Shown here: positions 46,010 to 55,640 of the stretch, piece after piece | Layout: each line of letters starts with the position of its first letter | Position numbering within the stretch: the stretch's first letter is position 1 | Source of the DNA: Caprimulgus europaeus | Taxonomy: Eukaryota > Chordata > Aves > Caprimulgiformes > Caprimulgidae | Direction of reading: 5' to 3' | DNA length: 64,000 nucleotides | NCBI GenBank assembly: GCA_907165065.1 | Contig: OU015524.1 | Span: 62,001 to 126,000 of the forward strand | Notes under the pieces: generated by a model | Seen by the model: only the letters and a program-made list of their open reading frames with translations | Told to the model about the DNA's origin: nothing | The model's database searches: none | Made by a program: the position numbers and the translations under genes

Positions 46010-46037
46010 AGCTATATGTTAGCTAAAAAACAGGACA
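46010..46037 (-). repeat. 28-bp remnant of the second LTR
   Basis: Positions 46010-46037 match the inner end of the intact LTR (43625-43652) at 24 of 28 bases, then similarity stops at pol sequence. The terminal CA and the target-site duplication are retained. Confidence 0.75.
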
Positions 46038-46042
46038 CCTTG
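46038..46042. other. Target-site duplication (right), CCTTG
   Basis: Right partner of 43008-43012; the duplicated segment's 'ttgcttaataaag' resumes directly after it. Confidence 0.9.
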
Positions 46043-46144
46043 TTGCTTAATAAAGATTACAGGCTCTCCTGGCCCGATACTTGACCTTGTTTGTGTCTTA
46101 ATTCTGTTTCTATGAGAGCTGCAAAGAATCCTCAGAGTACTGGC

Positions 46145-48665
46145 TGTTCCAGGCTCTGACAGTGATATAGCAAGAAACAATGGGACAGAGCAATCCAGAA
46201 AAGATAGGAACAAGAAGAAGGACAGAATGTCAAAGAGTAAAAAAAGGGAAATGGAGCAGGATAGAGATAGAAGCAGGAGGAACAGAGGAATAAAGACAGA
46301 AGAAGAACTACAGAGGAAGAGAGACAGAAAGGGACAGGCAGCAGGACAGAGAGACAAGGAAAGAAAAAAGACTTACGGAGAACAGGATTGTCAGAGGAAG
46401 GGATCAGGACAGAGTGACAGAGAAAAACAGGAATAGAGAACAGGACAGAGAAAATAAAAATACTGGTGGGAGGCAGGATGGAAGGCTATTGAGAGAAAGA
46501 GAGGGACAGACAGAAGAACAGAGGAATAGCAAAAAAAAATAAGGGCAAGAGGAGTACCAAAAAAGATGAAGGGGACACAGCCAGAAAATTAAATACTGGG
46601 GGGGGGGGGGGGGGGGGGGGGCGGGGAAAGAGTGAGGGGCGTTGGATAGGGGTGAAGGACAGGGGCACAGAACAGCACAGAGGGAGAGAGACAGAAAAAG
46701 AGGGGCAGAGAGATAAAGCAGGAGAAAAAAAAATAGGGATGGGGACCAGAACCAAAGAATAAAGAGAGGAACAGGGAGTTAGATGCAAGAGAAGAGAGAA
46801 GAACAGGAGTACAGCAAAGTGGGAAAAAAAAGACAGAAAGGCGAAAAAGAGAGGGTCAGGGAGGAAAAAACCCTTTAACACAAAGCTGGGTAGGAATCTA
46901 GCCAGAGAGACATGGAGAAGGAAAAAAACAAAACAACCCACTAAAAAAACAGTGACAGGCTACAAGACAGATAGGGAGGAAATAAAAAATAGCAGCAGGG
47001 AGCTGGACAGAGAGAGATGGAGAAACACGGATAAATAGCGCGGGGCTATGGGACAGAGGATAATGGAATTAAAAAACCAAGGCAGGAAGCCTGACAGAGA
47101 GAGAGACTGAGGGAAAGATACAGACAAGCTATGGCGGGGCAGAGGGAGGAATTAGAAACTGGGGACAGGGAGCCAGACAGAGAGAGATAAAGATGCCAGG
47201 GAACAGGAAGAAGAGGGAGGGATTACTAAACAAGTTCAGGCAGCTGGACAGAAAGGGTCAGAGAAATGCAAAAATAGTGGCAGGGTACGGAGCAGAGAGG
47301 GAAGAATTAAAAAATGAGGACAGTGAGACAGATACAGAGATGAAGAAAAAGGTACTGGTCTATGCGTCAGAGAGGGAAGAACTGAAAAATAGGGACGGAA
47401 ATCAAGAAAAAGTGCAGTAGAGAAAGAAGAGACACGGATTAACAGTGAGGGATGGGGAGCAGGAAAAAGAGAGGAGGAGAAAGAAACAGAATTGCAACAC
47501 ACGACAGGGCCAAGAAGGAAGAAACTGAACAACAGGAACAGGGAGCCAGAAAAAAAGTGCCAGAAAAAGAAAAAATACCAATGGGCTACAGGACAAAGAG
47601 GGAGGAATGAAAAAATAGGGATCTGGAACCAGGCAAAGAGACAGGGAGAAAGAAAAAATAGCAAGGGGCAACAGGGCAGAGAAAGGAAGGAAGGGAAAAA
47701 TGGGGATCCGGAGCCAAACAGAGAGACAGTGGGAAAAAAATGATAGCGACGGGCTACAGGGAGAAGAGGAAGGAATGAAAAGACAGGGACAAAGACCCGC
47801 ACACAGCATAACACACACACAGGAAGTGCAGCAACAGCCAGAGGGTAGAGATGGGGGAATTAAAACACAGGGACGGCGAGCCAGAGGTGGTGGGGGGAAG
47901 ATGGGCTACAGAGACGGGAAGGAGCAATTAAAAAATTGGTATCCAGAGCCAGATAGAGAGATGGAGAAAGATGACACTGAAAAATACCAGAGAGAAACAG
48001 AGAAATAAAAAACCACAATGGGCTCCAACATAGGAAGGGACTGGGAACCACACAGAGAGAGATGGAGAAAGGGGAGAGAGCAACAGGCTGCACGGCAGCA
48101 AGGGAAGAATTAAAACACAAGTACAGGGAGCTGAACAGAGTGACTGAGAAGAGGAAAAGTCCTGACATGCTTCCAGAGAGAGAGAGGGGGAATAATTAAA
48201 AATTAGAGACAGGGAGATAGACAGAAAGACAGAGGGGGGGAAAAAAAAACAAAACTGCGGTGGGATACCCAGGAGAGAAAGAAAGTTTAAAAATGGGGAC
48301 AGCGAGATGGATGGATAGGGAGGGAGAAAGCAAAGGAGCAAGAGGCGATGTGGCAGAGAGGGAGGGACGAAGAAAGAGGGACAGGGAGCCAGACAAACCA
48401 AGACAGGGGAAGAAAAATAGCAAAGGGCTACTAGGTAAAGAGACAAAATTTTGAAAAGTAGAGAGGGAGGAACGCGAAAATAGCGGCCAGGAGCTGGACA
48501 GAGAGAGATGGAGAAGGGAAAAGTAGCCATGGGCTACAGGGCAGAGAGAGGGAAAAACTAAATGATGGGGATAGGGATCCACACGGAATAAGATGGAGAA
48601 AGGAAGCACAGGGGAACAGCAAAAAACCAACCCAAAACCAACAACAACCAAAAAAAAAAGCCACT
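46145..48665. repeat. 79-bp purine-rich satellite, block 2
   Basis: About 32 degenerate units. 'gagccagacagagagagat'-type words at about 46999, 47085, 47171, 47242, 47324, 47399, 47457, 47540, 47624 and 47711 give a mean period near 79 bp. Each unit also has 'gggctacaggacagag' and 'gaggaattaaaaa' segments. The top strand is strongly purine-biased, so opposite-strand frames stay open by composition. Confidence 0.9.
46598..46621 (+). repeat. G homopolymer, 24 bases
   Basis: Uninterrupted G run inside the purine-rich satellite, at a point where copy A has only mixed G-rich sequence. Likely quadruplex-prone and prone to sequencing error in length. Confidence 0.85.
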
Positions 48666-49475
48666 GAAAAAAAATCATGCGAGAAAGAGCAGGCCGGGGG
48701 AGAGGCAGGGAGGGACCAGGACACACAAGACGGGCACCAAGGCCCTGAGACTCACCGCAGCTCTCGCTCTTGGTGCTGCCAGGAGAATTTGCCAGTTCAG
48801 ACGCTTTTTTCTCCTTCTCCCCTCCCTTCCTCTTCTGGAACTCCAGCTGCCTGGTTGTCCTTTACCTAAGAGGACACACGGATGTCTTACACCTCTGACA
48901 AGACCAGGATCCCTAGACACATAGCCTGGCTCACTCCTGCACTACGCAGCCACACCGCGCTGCTGGTGACGCGTATGGACCCCGCGCTGCACGCTGGCAG
49001 TCTGGCCTGCTGCCGACTACGGAGACACTTACAACAGCACATCTGGAAACACAAAAATCCCAAACTGTATTTCAGCATATTAAAAAAATAACGGAGAATA
49101 AAGTAGAGAAATTCAGACAGAAGAAGGGATTGAAGAGTAGTTGAGCTAGAAGAGGAGTCTAGGTAAACAGGCCAGCTGAAAATGCAACACACATCCTTTA
49201 AAAGCTTGAGTGATTGGAACACTTAAAAGCAATATTAAAACTAATCTACAAGACTTTGGACACATTCTTAACATAAAAGTAAACACTCTCACTGGTGTTG
49301 GAAAGTGTCTACACCCTTCCTTACAGCACTGCTGCAGGGAGATCGCCCTGTGAGGCTGTAGGACGAGGTTGGACCGTCGTCAGCATCTACACTGACAGAT
49401 CCAGCGCAACAGCCACAGCCCTTGCGCTGCTTCTGCGGCTGCACACCTTGCTCGCTTGGGAAATAAAATTGGAAG
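48666..49475. repeat. Segmental duplicate (~750 bp), copy B
   Basis: Matches 63276-64000 throughout, including an exon-like block, 'acagcacatctggaaacaca', the run around 'aaagcttgagtgatt' and the end at 'gacagatccagcgcaacag'. Purine-rich satellite precedes both copies, so the duplicated unit includes the satellite edge. No intact reading frame is shared by both copies. Confidence 0.88.
48756..48865 (-). pseudogene. 110-bp exon-like block with broken frame (unidentified)
   Basis: On the minus strand a pyrimidine tract ending 'cctcttag' precedes the block and 'gtgagt' follows it. The paralogue at 63361-63470 is also exactly 110 bp. In the frame rich in Lys, Glu and Arg, ending roughly SELANSPGST, this copy has TAA where the other has TGG near the start. 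The other copy has TAG where this one has AAG near the end. Each copy is thus disabled at a different codon of one shared frame, which suggests a former coding exon. The protein is not recognised. Confidence 0.5.
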
Positions 49476-49476
49476 T

Positions 49477-49650
49477 TGTCCTGGTTTTGCTAGCATAGAG
49501 TTTATTTTCTTCTTAGTAGTTAGAATAGCTGTGTTTTCGTTTCTGTGTAAGACTTATTATGAGAAGAACGTTGATAGAAGTACTAATGTTATTCGTAGCT
49601 GCTGGAGCTGAAGGCCAGTGGAAAGTCTCAATGCTGATGACTTCTACTGC
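49477..49650 (+). mobile_element. ERVL-type LTR fragment, plus orientation
   Basis: Begins 'tgtcctggttttgctagcat' and continues 'agagtttattttcttctta', a start very like that of common avian ERVL LTRs and of the LTR at 43013-43652 read on the minus strand. It lies directly after the segmental duplicate. The right end is not defined. No internal retroviral sequence follows. Confidence 0.55.
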
Positions 49651-50059
49651 CAAGTACATCATCTCTAAAGACCCACTCTGATGGGAAGTTCGCAAAATGA
49701 AACTTCTTTGAATCTCTTTCCTACTGAAGTCCAGATTACACACTCTAAGGGAAAAGAACATTATTGAAAATGTAACTCACAAAAAACCACATCACAACTC
49801 ACTGTCACTAGTTACAAGGCTGATAATGCTTCTTGGGAAATCTCTGAAAAACATGTGAAGGAATGCTGATTTGTCCTATTTTGTTCATGACTCTCCTTTG
49901 ACCTGGACTGCTTTTAGAACAGATGTTAGTATCTCAGTAAGGGGTTTGAGTACTCTATTTTAAAAGCTAATTTACTGAAAAAAGCATAAAGCTTTTGTCA
50001 TAAAAACAACGTCTGTTTGTTCTGAACATCTGAACCCTTACAAACGGTTTCTTTCCTCT
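49651..50059. other. No recognised feature
   Basis: Moderately AT-rich sequence without repeats, credible exons or RNA genes that I can identify. Confidence 0.5.
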
Positions 50060-50620
50060 CTTGCTTCAAAACTATTTTCACAGTATCATTTCATAGTAAG
50101 CACACAGAAAGATTATGCTTTTGGGAAGAGAAAACTGACAGAAGGAAGCAAGCTTTGCATAGGCGTAACATGCTCCAGAATGGACCTTGGTTTTGGTAAT
50201 TGTGATAAAATACTCCATATTTTTTAAAAATATAGGAGAGTTGGCACACTCTTAATGCTAACTTTAAAGTCCATACTACACGTACCTGAGGAAAAACGCA
50301 GACACACGTCGTAGATTCACCTTGTACCTGCAGACCACCACGGATTCTTTCCACCTGTCACGTCCTTTCATTGCAGAAGAAAGGGCAACCACAGTGAAAC
50401 AGTGGCAGTTGACATCCAGCTGCAAAAGGAAAAAAAACCTTTAGCATGAAGCTGGGTAGGAATCTAAAGCTTCCTTTTTCCTGAAGACTATACGTGAGAG
50501 GAGGAAAAAGTACTGTGCACCATCTCTGGTGCAGGTGTCGATACAGGTCACTAGAGTTTTTGCATTTTTTAGTCAACTGTGACTTTTTTTTTTTGACTCA
50601 TCATCAGATGTAGTTTCACC
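50060..50620 (-). other. Duplicated gene-fragment segment, copy 2
   Basis: Matches 29356-29860. This copy keeps better splice-like signals. It ends in a T run followed by 'gactcatcatcag', as copy 1 ends in a T run followed by 'acacatcaacag'. Confidence 0.75.
50328..50419 (-). pseudogene. 92-bp exon-like block, better-preserved copy (unidentified)
   Basis: Minus strand: 'ttccttttgcag' acceptor, then a 92-bp block open in a frame beginning LDVNCH and ending VVVCR, then a 'gtacaag' donor. About 77 bp upstream is another short open stretch (TCIDTCTRDGAQYFF) followed by 'gtatag', which would fit a very short intron. If real, this is part of a multi-exon minus-strand gene or its remnant. Neighbouring exons are not found here and I do not recognise the protein, so I call it a gene fragment. 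Confidence 0.45.
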
Positions 50621-51189
50621 AGAGCTCACTTTCCCAGATGCACGCAGATGACAGACACAGATACCTAGGGACGTTTTCTGATGCCTAATTACAGAGAAGA
50701 TTCCTTTAACCTATATGTCCCAAGTTGAATATTTTTGTTAAAGGGTACAGCAACACATCTGTCCTTCTGAACTCGTCGCAAAAATGGAATTCTTTTCTCC
50801 AAGTCATTTCTCTAAACAGCCAAGATCTTTTAAAACTGCACTTGTGCCACCAAACCTGCTTAAGGTTCCTTCCAGCTTTTAACTAAGAAGGAGAGGTCAG
50901 GCAGCAAAATTGCTCTGCACACCACCACCAGACACCATTGGTCTCAGGAAAAAAAAAACAAAACAAATACAAACCTCCACACAAAAAAAAACCCAAACAA
51001 CAACAAAACAAAACCATCACCTTGTATCTTTTCTTTCTTTTGGAGCTCATCCCTGTCTCAGCATAGTATTTTGTCAGAGCATGACATGCAGATGATTCAT
51101 ATCGTGTTGAGCACATGTTGAGAAACAGTCCGGATTTGTATGACTGGTGTCATTTTCATATGGTTTTACTTACCATAAAGCCAACGTTA
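50621..51189. other. No recognised feature upstream of the CR1
   Basis: AT-rich unique sequence with A/C-rich runs near 50.95-51.01 kb. No gene found. Confidence 0.5.
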
Positions 51190-52697
51190 GAGGCAATGTA
51201 GGCCCACTGATAAATGAGGTGGGTACCCTGGTGAGAGAGGATACAGAGAAGGCAGAGCTATTGAATGCCTTCTTTGCCTCTGTCTGCTCTGCCGGAAGCT
51301 GTCTTGAGGAGCTCTGTACCCTGGAGACCCCAGATGGAGACAGGACAATGGAGGAGATTGCCTCAGTTGATGAGGATCGGGTCAGGGACCAATTAAGCAA
51401 TCTGGACATCCATAAATCTATGGGTCCAGATGGGATGCACCCACGAGTGTTGAGGGAGCTGGCTGAAGTCATTGCTAGACCACTCTCCATCATCTTTGCT
51501 AAGTCATGGGGAACGGGAGAGGTGCTTGAGGACTGGAGGAAAGCAAATGTCACTCCAATCTTCAAAAAGGGCAAGAAGGAGGACCCGGGTAACTACAGAC
51601 CGGTCAGCCTCACCTCCATCCCTGGAAAGGTGATGGAACGACTTATCCTTGGTGCCATCTCTAGGCATATCAAGGATAAGAGGGTCATTAGGGGCAGTCA
51701 GCACGGCTTCACCAAGGGGAAGTCGTGCTTGACCAACCTTCTAGACTTTTATGAAAACACGACCAGGTGGCTGGATGATGGCAGAGCAGTGGATGTGGTC
51801 TATCTTGATTTCAGCAAAGCATTTGACACGGTCTCCCACAGCATCCTCGCTGATAAATTGAGGAAGTGTGGATTAGATGAGCAGGTAGTGAGATGGATTA
51901 TTAACTGGCTGGTGGGAAGAAGCCAGAGAGTAGTGGTCAATGGGGCGGAGTCTAGTTGGAGACCTGTGTCCAGTGGAGTCCCCCAAGGGTCGGTACTAGG
52001 ACCAGTATTATTCAATATATTCATAAATGACCTGGATGAGGGAATTGAATGCACTGTCAGCAAGTTTGCTGATGATACAAAGCTGGGAGGAGTGGCTGAC
52101 ACTCCAGAAGGCTGTGCTGCCACCCAGAGAGACCTGGACAGGCTGGAGAACTGGGCAGGGAAAAACTTGATGAAATATAATAAGGGCAAGTGTAGGGTGT
52201 TGCACCTGGGCAGGAACAACCCCAGGTTCCAGTATAGGTTAGGAAATGATCTCCTAGAGAGCAGTGTAGGGGAAAGGGATCTGGGAGTCCTGGTGGACAG
52301 CAGGATGACCATGAGCCAGCACTGTGCCCTTGTGGCCAGGAAGGCCAATGGCATCCTGGGGTGCATTAGAAGGGGTGTAGTCAGTAGGTCAAAAGAGGTT
52401 CTTCTTCCCCTTTACTCTGCCCTGGTGAGGCCACATCTGGAATATTGTGTCCAGTTCTGGGCCCCACAGTTCAAGAAGAACAGGGAGCTGCTTGAGAGAG
52501 TCCAGCGAAGAGCCACCAAAATGATTAAGGGAGTGGAGCATCTCCCTTATGAGGAAAGGCTGAGGGAGCTGGGCCTCTTTAGCTTGGAGAAGAGGAGACT
52601 GAGGGGGGACCTGATTAATGTTTATAAATATTTGAAGGGTGAGTGTGAGGAGGATAGGGCCAGGCTCTTCACAGTAACGACCGATGATAGGGTGTAA
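51147..52697 (+). pseudogene. CR1 ORF2 fragment: reverse transcriptase domain
   Basis: A 516-codon frame; the first dozen residues lie upstream of the CR1 homology and are not CR1. Reverse transcriptase motifs are all visible: NYRPVSLTS near residues 149-157; the first catalytic Asp region YLDFSKAFD near 219-227; SGVPQGS near 276-282; and the FADD box near 307-310 with both Asp residues. The N-terminal endonuclease domain is missing because of 5' truncation. The C-terminal end is lost through a frameshift near 52690; the continuation reads on in another frame to about 52850. The copy is young-looking but cannot retrotranspose autonomously without the endonuclease. Confidence 0.9.
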
Positions 52698-52935
52698 GCT
52701 GGAACACAGGAGGTTCCGCTTAAATTTGAAAAAGAACTTCTTTACAGTAAGGGTGACAGAGCACTGGAACAGGCTGCCCAGGGAGGTTGTGGAGTCTCCT
52801 TCTCTGGAGACATTCAAGACCCGCCTGGACGCCTTCCTGTGTGAACTCATCTAGGTGTTCCTGCTCCGGCAGGGGGATTGGACTAGATGATCTTTCGAGG
52901 TCCCTTCCAATCCCTAATATTCTGTGATTCTGTAA
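51190..52935 (+). mobile_element. CR1 LINE retrotransposon, 5'-truncated
   Basis: About 1.75 kb of a chicken-repeat-1 type non-LTR element. The 5' side is cut: similarity to CR1 begins near 51190 in the region before the reverse transcriptase domain. The 3' end, near 'aatattctgtgattctgt', has the short ATTCTGTG-type direct repeat typical of avian CR1 instead of a poly-A tail. No target-site duplication was identified, as is usual for CR1. This is the strongest evidence that the window is avian. Confidence 0.93.
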
Positions 52936-53093
52936 TTTTATTGACTCATGCATTTGTTTCCCTTTCCTTGGGAAAAACAAAATGTTAGAGACTGAAAAAA
53001 TTATGATTTTTTTCATGAGCGAATGCTGGGGAAATTAATGAAAGTGAAGACCAACAGCAAGAACATCAAACATTGCTTGATCAACAAACTCAC
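52936..53093. other. Unique sequence between CR1 and exon-like block
   Basis: Short AT-rich interval. It holds the sequence that would be the intron side of the donor at 53093 on the minus strand. Confidence 0.5.
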
Positions 53094-53271
53094 CCTCTCC
53101 AGCTTCAGCCACAGCAGCTCCTGTCCATGGTCACCCAAGTGCTCCAGTTGTCCCTTTTTGCCCACGCCGCCGGGAAAATGAGGCAAAGGCAGCCCACGTA
53201 AACCCGAGCCAGATGCAGCCAACAACATCCCCGGAGACGAAGCGACAAGTTCCGAGTCCTCGGCGCTGCCG
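53094..53271 (-). other. Candidate internal exon, 178 bp (unidentified)
   Basis: On the minus strand 'tctttttctctcccag' is followed by 178 bp that is GC-rich and open in a frame ending in LER, then 'gtgagt'. Both splice signals are good. It lies about 750 bp downstream of the candidate first exon at 54025-54058. The simple join of the two is out of frame: the frame set by that start codon meets a stop near the end of this block. Either an intervening exon is missing, or this is a non-coding or decayed transcript. Confidence 0.35.
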
Positions 53272-53439
53272 CTGGGAGAGAAAAAGAACAAGAAACCGCT
53301 AACCACACTGATGACCATTGCACTCTTCAGACAGGACCCCTCCTTCTGCAGAAGCTCCTGGAGACACTGCGCCTTCCCCTCATGGCACCAGCACTTACAA
53401 AGAAAGCATTTTCAAGGGCCAGCATGCTGCCATGAGGAC

Positions 53440-54240
53440 AGGGCTTGGGGGCCGTTGGTGGCTGTGGGACAGGCTTTGGGGGAGGTGCTGGAGCTGGGGG
53501 CAGCTGCACGGGGCGAGCGGGGCCAGGGGAGTTGTGCTGAGCTGGGGAGGCAGCCAGCGCCTTTTCCAGGGGCAAGAAAGCCTCCAGGCAGGTAGACAGA
53601 TGGGGGCAGCCATCTCTCGCCCCTCTTCCTGCTTAGGAAAACCCAGTGAAAGAGAGAAGGACTCTTGCTTCCTCCCCTCGGCTTCCCGAAGAAGCTCCCT
53701 TCCTCTCCCAAAGGCGAGCAGAGCAGAGCACGGGCAGCAGAGCCAAGCACAGGAGGAAAAGCCGCGGGTTCCTGCGGGAAGGTGGGAGAGCAGAGCAGGC
53801 AGCAGAGCCGAGCGAAGGGCACGGGGCATGGGGAAGGAGGCGGGGGGGAGAGCGGCAAGAGCAAGGGGGGTCCCGAGGGGGCAGAGAGCCGAGCAGAGCG
53901 CAGGCGGGCGGAGGGAGAGGGGACGCCCCGGGGCAGAGCGCACCGATGCGCAGGGCGAAGCATGGCAGTGGCTGCAGAGCGGCCCCGGCCAGGAACCCTC
54001 TTACCGCCCCCGCACTCATCTTACCTGCGGATTGGAACCTGCCAATTGCCACCTCCATCGTGCCGTCCTCACAGCCGCCGGGAACCGTCGGGTTCCGCCC
54101 CGATCCGAACCGGAAAAGAGATGGGAACTTCGGTTCCGCCTCTCTATCCCGCCCCCCTCGCCTCCGCCTGCCGCCCTACTCCCGGACATTTACACTACGA
54201 AGCAGAAGCGAGCACCCGCCGGGCGGCAGGGGGGGAAGCG
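53440..54240 (-). promoter_or_regulatory. CpG-rich promoter-like region
   Basis: Rising CpG density, strongest at 53.8-54.24 kb, with several CCGGAA/TTCCGG words, GC boxes (ccgcccc, ggggcgg) and no TATA box. It looks like a broad housekeeping-type promoter, most plausibly firing leftward because a start codon followed by a splice donor lies on the minus strand. The 102-bp repeat begins at its right edge. Confidence 0.5.
54025..54058 (-). other. Candidate first coding exon (MEVAIGRFQSA)
   Basis: Minus-strand ATG at 54058 in good context (gcacgATGG). It is followed by 34 coding bases to a strong donor (GCAG|GTAAGA) inside the CpG-rich region. Only eleven complete codons are present. The next exon is not certain (see 53094-53271). 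I do not recognise the N-terminus. Confidence 0.35.
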
Positions 54241-55170
54241 GCGTTTCCTTGATGGTTTTTCGGTTCTCCGGGGCACTTCCACATCATAGAGTCGCTCCGG
54301 GGAGGCGGGCTAGCCACTTCGCGGCATGTTTGTGCCACCGGGAGGTCTTCTCGATGGTGTCCCGGTCCTCCGGGGCACTTCCGCACCATAGAGTCGCTCC
54401 GCAGAGGCGGGCTAGCCACTTCGCGGCATGTTTGTGCCACCGGGAGGTCTTCTCGATGGTGTCCCGGTCCTCCGGGGCACTTCCGCACCATAGAGTCGCT
54501 CCGCGGAGGCGGGCTAGCCACTTCGCGGCATGTTTGTGCCACCGGGAGGTCTTCTCGATGGTGTCCCGGTCCTCCGGGGCACTTCCGCACCATAGAGTCG
54601 CTCTGCAGAGGCGGGCTAGCCACTTCGCGGCATGTTTGTGCCACCGGGAGGTCTTCTCGATGGTGTCTCGGTCCTCCGGGGCACTTCCGCACCATAGAGT
54701 CGCTCCGCGGAGGCGGGCTAGCCACTTCACGGCATGTTTGTGCCACCGGGAGGTCTTCTCGACGGTGTCCCGGTCCTCCGGGGCACTTCCGCACCATAGA
54801 GTCGCTCCGCAGAGGCGGGCTAGCCACTTCGCGGCATGTTTGTGCCACCGGGAGGTCTTCTCGATGGTGTCCCGGTCCTCCGGGGAACTTCCGCACCATA
54901 GAGTCGCTCCGCAGAGGCGGGCTAGCCACTTCGCGGCATGTTTGTGCCACCGGGAGGTCTTCTCGATGGTGTCCCGGTCCTCCGGGGCACTTCCGCACCA
55001 TAGAGTCGCTCCGCGGAGGCGGGCTAGCCACTTCGCGGCATGTTTGTGCCACCGGGAGGTCTTCTCGATGGTGTCCCGGTCCTCCGGGGCACTTCCGCAC
55101 CATAGAGTCGTTCCGGGGAGGCGGGCTAGCCTCTTCGCGGCATGTTTTTTGCCAACGTGAGGCCTTCTCG
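54241..55170. repeat. 102-bp CpG-rich tandem repeat, about 9 copies
   Basis: 'gagtcgct' recurs every 102 bp from 54289 (54391, 54493, 54595, and so on to 55105). Copies are nearly identical and contain several CpG. Because 102 is 34 codons exactly, frames on both strands stay open (504 codons on plus, 302 on minus) and give a 34-residue repeating peptide. I see no conserved start, no codon-bias evidence and no homology, so I treat it as a minisatellite. A degenerate part-copy continues to about 55275. Confidence 0.95.
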
Positions 55171-55640
55171 ATGGTTTTTCGGTTTTCCGGGGCCCTTTTG
55201 TATCGTGGAGTCGCTCGAGAGGGCTGACTGGCCAGTTCGAGCTAATAGGAGGTGTTTTCTGTGGTGTCTAGGTTCTCACTTGTTTTATTATGCCTTTTAG
55301 GTTCTGGTTTTTAATTTATGTTTTGTTTCGTTTGTATTTTTCTGTTTTATGTGACTTTTTTTTTAATGTTGTATTAATTTTAGTGGGTTTTTTATTTTGT
55401 GGTTTATGTTTAGTTTGGGATGAGGGGGGTTTTATTCTTCATTTTTAAATTTCTTTTTTATTTTAAGGATTTTTGACTTTGGGCTTAATTATCACTTAGT
55501 GGAAAAAAAAATGCATGTATTTTACATGTTTAATAGATTTGCATAATTGGGTGCTATTTAATTTCCATATTACATTTGGTATTATCATCTTCAACTTTTT
55601 TCAACTCTACTTGGTACTTACTGCAAGATTCCTGGGAGGC
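55171..55640. other. T-rich stretch
   Basis: After the decayed last 102-bp copy, the sequence becomes strongly T-rich on the plus strand ('ttttattttgtggtttatg'). Nothing coding is recognised. Confidence 0.6.

Larger units (their letters stand above)
43013..46037 (-). mobile_element. Endogenous retrovirus (ERVL-like), minus orientation, deleted
   Basis: A 3025-bp insertion beginning TG and ending CA, flanked by 5-bp direct repeats. Read on the minus strand the order is: a 28-bp LTR remnant, the end of reverse transcriptase, RNase H, integrase, a non-coding stretch of about 600 bp, a short purine-rich tract, and one 640-bp LTR. The 5' LTR body, leader, gag, protease and most of reverse transcriptase are absent. 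No env is seen. Multiple stops and a frameshift make it inactive. Assignment to the avian ERVL group rests on the LTR start and pol layout and is moderately sure. Confidence 0.9.
41881..46625 (+). repeat. 1.7-kb segmental duplicate, copy B, split by a retrovirus
   Basis: Matches 30773-32460. Homology stops at 43012 ('tatccttg') and resumes at 46038 ('ccttgttgcttaataaag'), with a retroviral insertion between. Subtracting the insertion gives about 1720 bp against 1690 bp for copy A. A G run of 24 at 46598-46621 replaces a short G-rich stretch in copy A. Confidence 0.92.

Noticed and set aside
54241-55170. CTCF-type insulator sites in the 102-bp repeat
   Set aside because: 'ccgcggaggcgggc' and 'ccaccgggaggtc' match the CTCF core only partly, with mismatches at strongly conserved positions.
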